From contig VAYL01000115.1 of assembly GCA_005884305.1 (NCBI GenBank), positions 15,049 to 21,787 on the forward strand: DNA of 6,739 nt, written 5' to 3'. A model generated the notes under the pieces. The model was not told the origin of the DNA. It did no database searches and worked only from the letters and a program-made list of their open reading frames with translations. Below are positions 1-5,736 of this stretch, piece by piece. Both the position numbers and the translations under genes were made by a program. The stretch comes from Actinomycetota bacterium. Its GTDB lineage: Bacteria > Actinomycetota > Thermoleophilia > Solirubrobacterales > 70-9. Each line of letters opens with the position of its first letter. Position 1 is the first letter of the stretch.

Positions 1-1056
1 GTGCGCGTCACGTTCCCAGACCGCGAATCGTTCGCGCCCACGCTCGTGAAGGCATCGGTCACGGCGTCGCTGGACCGCCGGGCGCTTCCCGGCGGAGGCG
101 GTGACGCGGGTGGCAGGCATGCGGGTGTCCGCATCGAGGTGAGCGCCAAGGCCCAGGCGTCTCCGCCGTCCGCGGGTACCGGCACAGCGCCGACGATGGC
201 CAGCGGCGGCGGCTACTCCGGGCCGCTGGCGTACCGACAGGGCAAACCGATGAGACCGGATGTCGCAGCCGCGTTCGACCGCATGGCGGCGGCGGCCCAG
301 CGGGACGGGCTCTCGCTCGTGATCAACTCCGCCTTCCGCTCCGACGCGGAGCAGGCGCAGCTCTGGGAGCAGAACACGGACCCCCGGTGGGTCGCTCCAC
401 CGGGCACCTCGCTTCACCGCTGCGCGACCGAGCTCGACCTCGGACCGTCGTCGGCGTACGGCTGGCTCGCCGCACACGCGGGTGACTTCGACTTTCTCCA
501 GAGATACTCGTGGGAGCCCTGGCACTTCGGCTTCACCGGCGGCCCGCCGCCGTGTTCCGACGCGGGCGATCAGGTGGGGATGCCGGCCGACCATGGCGAA
601 GCCGAGCCCACCGCCGGCCTGCAGTCTTTCGTTCCGGGGCAGTACCGCGATCCGATCCTGCGCTCGGCAGCGCGCTGGAACGTCTCCGCCGGTCTCCTCG
701 CCGCGCAGCTCATGGCGGAGTCGAACTTCAACCCGTTCGCGGTATCCCCGGCCGGCGCGCAGGGGATTGCCCAGTTCATGCCGGGTACGGCGGCGCTCTA
801 CGGGCTCGACGATCCGTTCGACGCGTCGGCGGCGATCGACGCCCAGGCGCACCTGATGTCAGACCTGCTGCAGGAGTTCGGTGGCTCGGTCTCGCTGGCG
901 CTCGCCGCCTACAACGCCGGCCCGGGCGCGGTCGAGGCCTGCGGCTGCGTTCCGAGCATTCCTGAGACGGAGGCTTATGTCGCGCGGATCCTCGGCCTGA
1001 TGGGCGGCGCCGGGGAGATCGTGACGCCGACGCTCGAGGTGCGGCTGGTGGGTTGA
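1..1056 (+). CDS. VanY-type D,D-carboxypeptidase / SLT lytic transglycosylase fusion (probably 5'-partial)
   Basis: A two-domain peptidoglycan hydrolase acting outside the membrane. Residues about 75-180 form a peptidase M15 (VanY-like) domain: R113 in SAFRSD, zinc ligands H139 and D146 in the segment SLHRCATELD, and catalytic/ligand pair E172 and H175 in EPWHFGF. The family motif SxHxxGxAxD is altered here (Gly to Ala, Ala to Glu), but the metal ligands remain. Residues about 210-335 form a lysozyme-like SLT domain: catalytic E240 in LMAESNFNP, then GAQGIAQFMPGT (252-263) and LAAYNAGPGAV (301-311). The first domain should trim peptide stems; the second should cleave glycan strands. The visible N-terminus (1-70) has no signal peptide, and the frame opens at base 1 with GTG with no upstream sequence for a ribosome binding site, so the true start and export signal probably lie to the left. 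Domain calls are firm; physiological role (growth, sporulation, pilus or secretion passage) is unknown. Confidence 0.9.
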   Translation: MRVTFPDRESFAPTLVKASVTASLDRRALPGGGGDAGGRHAGVRIEVSAKAQASPPSAGTGTAPTMASGGGYSGPLAYRQGKPMRPDVAAAFDRMAAAAQRDGLSLVINSAFRSDAEQAQLWEQNTDPRWVAPPGTSLHRCATELDLGPSSAYGWLAAHAGDFDFLQRYSWEPWHFGFTGGPPPCSDAGDQVGMPADHGEAEPTAGLQSFVPGQYRDPILRSAARWNVSAGLLAAQLMAESNFNPFAVSPAGAQGIAQFMPGTAALYGLDDPFDASAAIDAQAHLMSDLLQEFGGSVSLALAAYNAGPGAVEACGCVPSIPETEAYVARILGLMGGAGEIVTPTLEVRLVG

Positions 1057-1155
1057 GCACGGCTTTCGCTCCCGCGACCACGACCGCGAGTCCGAACGCT
1101 TTCACGGCGAATTCATCCCGCTTCGCGATCACTACGCACCCAAGCGATTCGAAGC

Positions 1156-1163
1156 GGAAGGAG
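1156..1163 (+). promoter_or_regulatory. Ribosome binding site of the secreted conserved protein
   Basis: GGAAGGAG ends 7 nt before the ATG at 1171. It is a strong Shine-Dalgarno match at good spacing and fixes the start of the downstream gene. It also indicates independent translation from the peptidoglycan hydrolase, whose stop is 114 nt upstream. I saw no convincing -35/-10 pair in that gap. Confidence 0.75.
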
Positions 1164-1170
1164 CGCACGC

Positions 1171-1935
1171 ATGGCACACAGGGCACTCAGCATCAAGCTG
1201 GCAGCGACCGGGGCTGTTCTACTGGCTGCCACGCTGGCGTTGGGACTCGGCGCGGCCAACGGGGGGACCCCGCCCCGGTGCTCACCGCTGCCGCAGGGCG
1301 ATGACCCCGTCCACCTCGACCCGGCTGACTTCAGCGCCAACGTCGACAACCCCCAATGGCCGATGACAGTCGGCAGCCGTTGGGTCTACCGAGTCCTTGA
1401 CTACTCGGATCGGTCCGTGAAGCGTGACGTGATCAAGGCCACCAGACGGACCAAGATGATCGCCGACGGGATCAAGGCACGGGTCGTGAGGGACATCGTG
1501 AGGGACCACGGCAAACGCTCCGAGGTGACCAGGGATTGGTACGCACAAGATAAGTGCGGAAACGTCTGGTACTTCGGCGAACACACCGTCGAGTACGTAC
1601 ACGGCCATCCGCGAGACAACGGCTCGTGGGAAGCCGGCGTCGACGGGAACATGCCCGGGGTTGCCCTGCCGGCAAAGCCAAGGGTCGGCCTGTCGTACCG
1701 TGAGGAGTACTCCAAGGGCGTGGCCGAGGACCAGTCGCGGGTCCTCGCGCTCGACGGACAGGCCAAGGTTCCCGCCGGTCACTTCAAGCCCGCCCTAATG
1801 ACCGAGGACTTCTCCCCGATCGAGCCCAACGTCTCCGAGATCAAGTACTACGCGAAAGGCAGTGGTCAGGCCGTTCTGGCGGTCGACGTCTCCGGCGGCT
1901 CAGACATGGAGCAGCTGGTGAAGTACACGCACTGA
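1171..1935 (+). CDS. Secreted conserved protein of unknown function
   Basis: A 254-residue protein with an N-terminal Sec-type signal: charged MAHRALSIK, a hydrophobic Ala/Leu core (about 10-28), then a small-residue region before a Pro-rich mature start. C37 is not in a lipobox, so a free secreted protein is more likely than a lipoprotein. The mature part has two cysteines (C37 and C129), which could form a disulfide. It is rich in beta-prone segments: PMTVGSRWVYRV (64-75), DWYAQDKCGNVWYFGE (122-137), GSWEAGVDG (151-159) and KYYAKGSGQAV (225-235). From memory this layout, with WYFGE, GSWEAGVDG, VGxxYRxEY and KYYAxGxG blocks, belongs to a family found in actinobacteria and proteobacteria without an assigned biochemical function; this recall was not checked. 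No catalytic motif is evident. The start is set by the GGAAGGAG site. The gene is followed directly by a strong hairpin, so it is probably monocistronic or the end of a transcript. Confidence 0.85.
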   Translation: MAHRALSIKLAATGAVLLAATLALGLGAANGGTPPRCSPLPQGDDPVHLDPADFSANVDNPQWPMTVGSRWVYRVLDYSDRSVKRDVIKATRRTKMIADGIKARVVRDIVRDHGKRSEVTRDWYAQDKCGNVWYFGEHTVEYVHGHPRDNGSWEAGVDGNMPGVALPAKPRVGLSYREEYSKGVAEDQSRVLALDGQAKVPAGHFKPALMTEDFSPIEPNVSEIKYYAKGSGQAVLAVDVSGGSDMEQLVKYTH

Positions 1936-1957
1936 CCCTCGACTGACGCCGGCATAC

Positions 1958-1995
1958 AAGGAGGCGGCGCCTGGGACCGCGGACGCCGCCTCCTT
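1958..1995 (+). terminator. Terminator-like 12-bp perfect hairpin without T-tract
   Basis: Arm 1958-1969 (AAGGAGGCGGCG) is exactly complementary to 1984-1995 (CGCCGCCTCCTT), with a 14-nt loop. It begins 22 nt after the TGA stop of the secreted conserved protein and lies before the protease gene. No run of T follows, as is common for GC-rich actinobacterial terminators, so it may end transcription or protect the 3' end of the mRNA. The hairpin is directly visible; the function is inferred. Confidence 0.65.
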
Positions 1996-2066
1996 CAGCG
2001 CGCACGGAACCGGCGCATCGGACGGTGTTTAGTGCTTGCATGGCCGGGAAAGGACGTGGACAACGG

Positions 2067-2071
2067 GGTGG
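2067..2071 (+). promoter_or_regulatory. Probable ribosome binding site deciding the protease start
   Basis: GGTGG, within GGGGTGG, sits 8 nt before the ATG at 2080. It is a modest Shine-Dalgarno-like match. Rival in-frame starts are GTG at 2068, whose best upstream purine stretch (AAAGGA, 2049-2054) is 13 nt away, and GTG at 2032, which would put 16 non-signal-like residues ahead of the signal peptide. The ATG is preferred because it gives a compact signal sequence starting MRRAQ. Confidence 0.4.
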
Positions 2072-2079
2072 TAACGGCG

Positions 2080-3030
2080 ATGCGGAGAGCGCAATTACTG
2101 CTTGCGGCGGCGGTGATCGTGGCCGTCGGCTGGATCGTCGCGGCGAGTGCCGCCGGGGCGACGGTCACCCACCCCAGGAATCCGGCTCCGGCCTGGTTTA
2201 CGAGCAGCTTCAAGCACCGGGTCGACGCGGCGGGGCATACGGGCGTCCCAGTCGACGGCCCATCCGTGCTCGACGTATGCCCGGGTGTGGTCCTCCACCA
2301 GAACGGCGTCGGCACCGGCACGTGCCTCGTCTATCCGTACGGCTGCACTGCGAACTTCGTCTACTACAACGGCGGCGGTGCGACGGCGCCGGCGGTGTCA
2401 GACGGGCGCCACCTCTACCTCGGATCGGCTGGCCACTGCTCCGACAAGGCGGGGCAGCCCGTGTATGGCGCGATTTCCACTCCCGGAGTCGGGCCGAGCA
2501 TCGCGCGGATAGGCACGGTCTCCAAACGCGTCGAGAAGTACGGGGACGATGGCAGCGTGCTCGATGTCGAATCGATTCAGATCGACAAGGGCTACCACGT
2601 ATATCCGGACAGCCCCGTCGGCGGTCCCCGGGGGATCTACGACGGCTGCCAGGTCGGTACCCCGGTCAAGTACTGGGGCCATGGCTACGGGGTCGAGATG
2701 GGCCAGGGGAAGCCCGAGGGCGGAGCGTCCGCTCACTGGTACAACAACGGCTACGGCTGGTTCGGGCCGGCCTTCCCCGGTGACTCCGGAAGCGGGGTTG
2801 TCACAGCGAACAATCAGGCGGCTGGCGATCTCGACGCGATCGTCGAGCTCTATGTGCCCCCCGTCTACGTCCCCGGGGAGATCATCGGGACCCGGATGAC
2901 GTCCATCCTGAGCTGGCTCGGCGGCAGCTATCAGCTGGTCAACCAGGACCACACGCTGTCGCGCGACACGACAACGGCGTGCGGCAACGCATCGGCCGGC
3001 GGCAGCGGCCGGAAGCCGCCGAAGCTCTAG
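2080..3030 (+). CDS. Secreted trypsin-like (chymotrypsin-fold) serine protease
   Basis: About 316 residues from the ATG at 2080 (332 if GTG 2032 is used). Residues 1-28 are a Sec signal peptide: MRR, a hydrophobic core, then small residues with likely cleavage near ASA or AGA. The triad is visible in the expected order: H119 in GSAGHC, D162 in VLDVESIQI (an Asp followed by a beta-strand, as in the family's DIALI region), and S236 in FPGDSGSGVV. GDSGSG is the hallmark serine motif. The mature protein has six cysteines (67, 82, 89, 120, 190, 301), consistent with disulfides outside the cell. It has a Gly/Tyr/Trp-rich stretch before the serine and a short basic tail. The His context differs from the usual TAAHC, so it is a divergent S1-like peptidase; substrate and maturation are unknown. 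The TAG stop lies 5 bp from the stop of the convergent minus-strand gene. Confidence 0.82.
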   Translation: MRRAQLLLAAAVIVAVGWIVAASAAGATVTHPRNPAPAWFTSSFKHRVDAAGHTGVPVDGPSVLDVCPGVVLHQNGVGTGTCLVYPYGCTANFVYYNGGGATAPAVSDGRHLYLGSAGHCSDKAGQPVYGAISTPGVGPSIARIGTVSKRVEKYGDDGSVLDVESIQIDKGYHVYPDSPVGGPRGIYDGCQVGTPVKYWGHGYGVEMGQGKPEGGASAHWYNNGYGWFGPAFPGDSGSGVVTANNQAAGDLDAIVELYVPPVYVPGEIIGTRMTSILSWLGGSYQLVNQDHTLSRDTTTACGNASAGGSGRKPPKL

Positions 3031-3035
3031 CGGCC

Positions 3036-3524
3036 TCAGCGCGCGAGGTGATCGGCTTGTAGCCAGGCGAGCGTCGCCTGGAGCCCCGCCGGATAGCCGA
3101 CGCGCGGTTCCCAGCCCAGCAGCTCTCGCGCCTTGAGGTTGCTGAAATCCTGGTTCCGGCCAAGCACCTGCACAGCTTGTCGCGAGAGCAACGGCGCCGT
3201 CTTGAGCCGGGTGGTTCTGCGCAGGAATCGGTAGCCGTGCTCGAGCGAGAAGCCGATGCCGTTCGCGATCCAATACGGCAAACTCCAGCGGACTTGCGAG
3301 CAGCCGAGACCCTTGGCCAGGGCATCGGTGAACTCTTTCCACGTGACGTCGAGCCCGTCGCTGACATTGAAGGCGTGGCCGGGCGCGGCTTCATGGCGGA
3401 GCGCGAGGATCGCGGCATCCACGAGGTTGTCGACGTAGCACAGACCGGCGACCGCGCGACCGCGGTCGACCAAGAACATGTGGCCGTTTCGGATCGCCCG
3501 TCCGATCTCGCCGATCTGGCCCAT
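3036..3524 (-). pseudogene. C-terminal fragment of the extended SDR domain, split off by a frame change
   Basis: This 162-residue frame is the missing C-terminal half of the NAD(P)-dependent epimerase/3-beta-HSD-like domain of the adjoining long gene. It starts with IGEIGRAIRNG, continues with the typical VDRGRAVAGLCYVDNLVDAA segment (the family's 'hv.DvA.A' region), then AFNVSDGLDVTWKEFTDALA (substrate-side region), and ends with ELLGWEPRVGYPAGLQATLAWL, the usual end of extended SDRs. It has no Rossmann motif or YxxxK of its own, so it is unlikely to be an independent enzyme. The ATG at 3524 has no clear Shine-Dalgarno site and overlaps the other frame by 134 nt. It is most simply read as one gene, about 3036-5505, interrupted by an indel or sequencing error; a separately translated subunit is a remote alternative. 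Confidence 0.8.
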
Positions 3525-5505
3525 AGACGGTCGCGGGGCGGAGAACGACGGCCTCCAGCGCGTGTGTCTTGCTCACCCGGACGACTTCAGTCTCGGCGGC
3601 GAGCTTGGTCTGGGCATACCAGTTTTGAAATCCGGCGGCGAGGTGGGTCTCGTCGACCGCCGAGCCGCCGGGATAGCCGTAGACATCGGTGGTGCTGAAG
3701 TGAATGAAGCGCTCCACGGATGCAGCGACGGACGCTTCGAGCAGGTTCCGGGTGCCCTCGACGTTGGTGCGCGTGATCTCCTTGGCGGTGGCCCAGTCGG
3801 ATACCTGTGCGGCGCAGTGGAACACGTTGCGGCAACCCTGGGCGGCGCCGGCCAGCGACCGCGGGCTCGTCAGGTCGCCGACCGCGATTTCGACATCCAG
3901 CTGATCGAGCTGTGAGGTGTCGCTGCTCGCGCGCACCAGGCAGCGCACCTGGTGGCCCTCCGCCAGCAGCCGCTTCACCAGATGAGCGCCGATGAACCCG
4001 GTCGCGCCCGTGACCAGGCAGACGTCGTCGCGCGAGGGGTCGATCGGCTTGCCGCGGAACGCCACCCCGTCGCCCTGCGGGACGCCGTTCGTGGAGCGAC
4101 GGCTGATGGTCGCGGTGGCGATGTCGCGCACGACCGCCCAGTTCTTGCTTCCAGCGCCCTGACTGTCGGCCAGCACCGTGTCGAACGCCTCGAGAAAGGT
4201 GCCGGCCTCGGGCTCGGAGAGGGTCAGCGGGGGCAGCAGCTTGATCACGTCGTTCTTGCCGGCCGCCATCGTGACGACGCCGTGGTCGCGATGCAGCGGG
4301 ATCACGATGAGCTGAGGAAATAGCCCCTCGCTCGCCAGGTGAATCAGGCGCCAGCTCAGCCTCCCCGCCCGGGAGCTCGGCGCCTGAAGCTCGACCCCGA
4401 GCATGAGCCCGCTGCCTCGCACCTCCTTGATCATCTCGTGGCGCTGCCGAAGCTCGGTCAGCCCGTCGAGCAGCACGATGCCCATGCGCACCGCGTGGTC
4501 GACCAGCCGATCGCGCTCGATGATCCGCATCGTCGCCAGGCCGGCGGCCATTGACAGGCGGTTGCGGCCGTAGGTCGACTGGTGCACGTAGCAACGCTCG
4601 AGGGTTCCGACGGCCTTGTCGTGGATTTCCCTCCGCGTGACCATGGCGGCGACCGGCATGTAGCCGCCGCTCAGCGCCTTCCCGACCAGCACGAAGTCCG
4701 GCTCGAGCCCCCAGTGCTCCAGCGCGAACCACTTGCCGGTGCGCCCGAGCCCGGTCTGGATCTCGTCGATCACGAACAGCGTGCCGTAGCGGCGACAGAG
4801 CTCCTCCGCGGCCTTCAGATAGCCCGGCGGCGGAGGCGTCACCATCCGGCCCTGGATCGGCTCGACGATGAAGGCGGCGACGTCTTTTGCACGCAGCTCC
4901 GCCTCCAAGCGCTCGAGATCGCCAAACGGAACCCGCTCGCAGCCCGGCAGCAGCGGGCCGAAGCCCTCCTTGAAGAACTCGTCGCCGACGAGTGAGAGGG
5001 GCCCGAGCGTGACCCCGTGGAAGCTCGAATCGCAGGAGATCAGCCGCGGCCGCCCCGTCGCCGCCCGGGCGAACTTCATCGCCGAGTCCACGGCCTCGGC
5101 GCCCGTGCTCGTGAAGAACACGGCGTCGAGCCCTGCGGGCAGGCGCTGCGTAAGCGCTTCGGCGAGCATGCCGGCCAGCACCGAATAGTTCAGCTGCACG
5201 CCGTCCACGAGGTCGGCGGCGAGCGTGGCCCGCAGAACGTCGCGGACGTCGGGATGGTTGTGCCCCAGCGTCGCGAATCCCTCGCCCGTGTGGAAGTCGA
5301 GGTAGGCACGACCCGCCGCGTCGTAGAGATGGGAACCCTGGGCCGAGACGTACTCCTTGTCGAAACCCAGGATCCGCAGCACGTCGACAAGCGACGAATC
5401 CAGATGGCGCGAGGCCAATCCCAGGGTCTCGCCCGCGCGCTCCCGGGCGTCGGAGACCACGCCGAGTGAATCGGTCGGCTGGACGGATGAAGAGCCGGCG
5501 TGCAT
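3391..5505 (-). CDS. Class III PLP aminotransferase fused to extended SDR (NAD(P)-dependent epimerase/dehydrogenase), SDR truncated by frame change
   Basis: A 704-residue frame carrying a cytosolic fusion enzyme. Residues about 25-450 are a fold-type I, class III aminotransferase (acetylornithine/4-aminobutyrate type). They include STGAEAV (133-139, PLP phosphate), SFHG (161-164), the DE pair of VIDEIQTG at 247-248, the Schiff-base lysine K276 in VGKALSGG, and T311 in STYGRN. After a linker (about 450-492) an extended SDR starts: Rossmann motif TGATGFIG (499-506), LVR (523-525, hinting at NADP), FSTTDVYG (603-610), and the catalytic pair Y630/K634 in YAQTK. LRPATVYGP (656-664) is the last family-like segment. 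The remaining roughly 40 residues are Arg/Pro-rich and out of frame; the true continuation is in the frame of 3036-3524, giving about 825 residues in all. The fusion suggests one domain forms or reduces a carbonyl handled by the other; the substrate is unknown. The ATG start has only a weak ribosome binding site and lies inside an inverted repeat. As read, the SDR half is probably inactive while the aminotransferase half looks intact. Confidence 0.85.
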   Translation of the reverse strand: MHAGSSSVQPTDSLGVVSDARERAGETLGLASRHLDSSLVDVLRILGFDKEYVSAQGSHLYDAAGRAYLDFHTGEGFATLGHNHPDVRDVLRATLAADLVDGVQLNYSVLAGMLAEALTQRLPAGLDAVFFTSTGAEAVDSAMKFARAATGRPRLISCDSSFHGVTLGPLSLVGDEFFKEGFGPLLPGCERVPFGDLERLEAELRAKDVAAFIVEPIQGRMVTPPPPGYLKAAEELCRRYGTLFVIDEIQTGLGRTGKWFALEHWGLEPDFVLVGKALSGGYMPVAAMVTRREIHDKAVGTLERCYVHQSTYGRNRLSMAAGLATMRIIERDRLVDHAVRMGIVLLDGLTELRQRHEMIKEVRGSGLMLGVELQAPSSRAGRLSWRLIHLASEGLFPQLIVIPLHRDHGVVTMAAGKNDVIKLLPPLTLSEPEAGTFLEAFDTVLADSQGAGSKNWAVVRDIATATISRRSTNGVPQGDGVAFRGKPIDPSRDDVCLVTGATGFIGAHLVKRLLAEGHQVRCLVRASSDTSQLDQLDVEIAVGDLTSPRSLAGAAQGCRNVFHCAAQVSDWATAKEITRTNVEGTRNLLEASVAASVERFIHFSTTDVYGYPGGSAVDETHLAAGFQNWYAQTKLAAETEVVRVSKTHALEAVVLRPATVYGPDRRDRTGDPKRPHVLGRPRSRGRRSVLRRQPRGCRDPRAPP
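3502..3517. repeat. 7-bp direct repeat at the frame-change site
   Basis: CCGATCT occurs at 3502-3508 and again at 3511-3517, separated by CG. The second copy coincides with the point where family similarity moves from one reading frame to the other. Short direct repeats favour slippage, but a 9-nt unit change alone would keep frame, so it marks the site without fully explaining it. Confidence 0.6.
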
Positions 5506-5527
5506 AGGGACGGTGACGACCCTATGC
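5502..5527 (-). promoter_or_regulatory. Inverted repeat spanning the aminotransferase-SDR start codon
   Basis: GCATAGGG (5502-5509) and CCCTATGC (5520-5527) are perfect 8-bp inverted repeats around a 10-nt spacer. The gene's ATG (5505-5503) lies within one arm. In the mRNA this could fold over the start codon; in DNA it could be an operator half-site pair. The symmetry is seen directly; a regulatory role is inferred. Confidence 0.45.
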
Positions 5528-5691
5528 GAGCAGCGACTGCCACTCGCCGCTCACCGGGATCGCGTCAAACGATGGCGACTATTCCGCAGCGTCGTAAACG
5601 CGTGCTAATGGACCAGTCTGAAGCTCCATCGCTCGTTCTTGCCACGAAGCGAGGTCACATGCACGCGACCGCTCGCCCCGACGAAGCTCGC

Positions 5692-5736
5692 GGTGCCTCC
5701 AGCCACAGGCCGCCGGGCCTAAGGTGCCTCAGCCAC
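5692..5736. repeat. 14-15 bp direct repeat flanking a small hairpin at the hydrolase stop
   Basis: GGTGCCTCCAGCCAC (5692-5706) recurs as GGTGCCTCAGCCAC (5723-5736), differing by one C. Between them lies AGGCCGCCGGGCCT, a 5-bp stem. The second copy contains the TGA stop (5731-5729, minus strand) of the hydrolase gene. It may be a remnant duplication or a small insertion scar; no transposase or longer terminal repeats are seen. Confidence 0.55.
5707..5720 (-). terminator. Possible weak terminator hairpin after the hydrolase gene
   Basis: AGGCC (5707-5711) pairs with GGCCT (5716-5720) across a 4-nt loop, starting 8 nt after the hydrolase stop on the minus strand. The stem is only 5 bp with no T-tract, so it is weak evidence. 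The gap 5506-5728 between the two minus-strand genes otherwise holds the start-codon palindrome and no convincing promoter or gene. Confidence 0.25.

Noticed and set aside
1958..1970. AAGGAGG, a perfect Shine-Dalgarno-like sequence downstream of the secreted protein gene
   Set aside because: It forms one arm of the 12-bp hairpin, and no ATG, GTG or TTG with a credible frame follows at normal spacing; it is better read as terminator stem.
2032..2079. Longer protease start at GTG 2032
   Set aside because: It would add 16 residues (MLAWPGKDVD and on) before a complete signal peptide and has no good ribosome binding site.
3031..3035. Bidirectional terminator between the convergent genes
   Set aside because: Only 5 bp separate the stops, and nearby GC-rich stretches give no clean stem-loop.
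2398..3342. Long minus-strand frame of 314 codons opposite the protease
   Set aside because: It overlaps two better genes; its product is Arg/Ala/Pro-rich with no family motif, typical of antisense frames in GC-rich DNA.
3587..4732. 381-codon minus-strand frame inside the aminotransferase-SDR gene
   Set aside because: It lies wholly within the aminotransferase and SDR coding region in another frame and gives an Arg/Gly-rich, motif-free product.
5553..5570. TTGACG on the minus strand upstream of the fusion gene as a -35 box
   Set aside because: No acceptable -10 hexamer occurs 16-18 nt downstream, so a promoter call cannot be supported.
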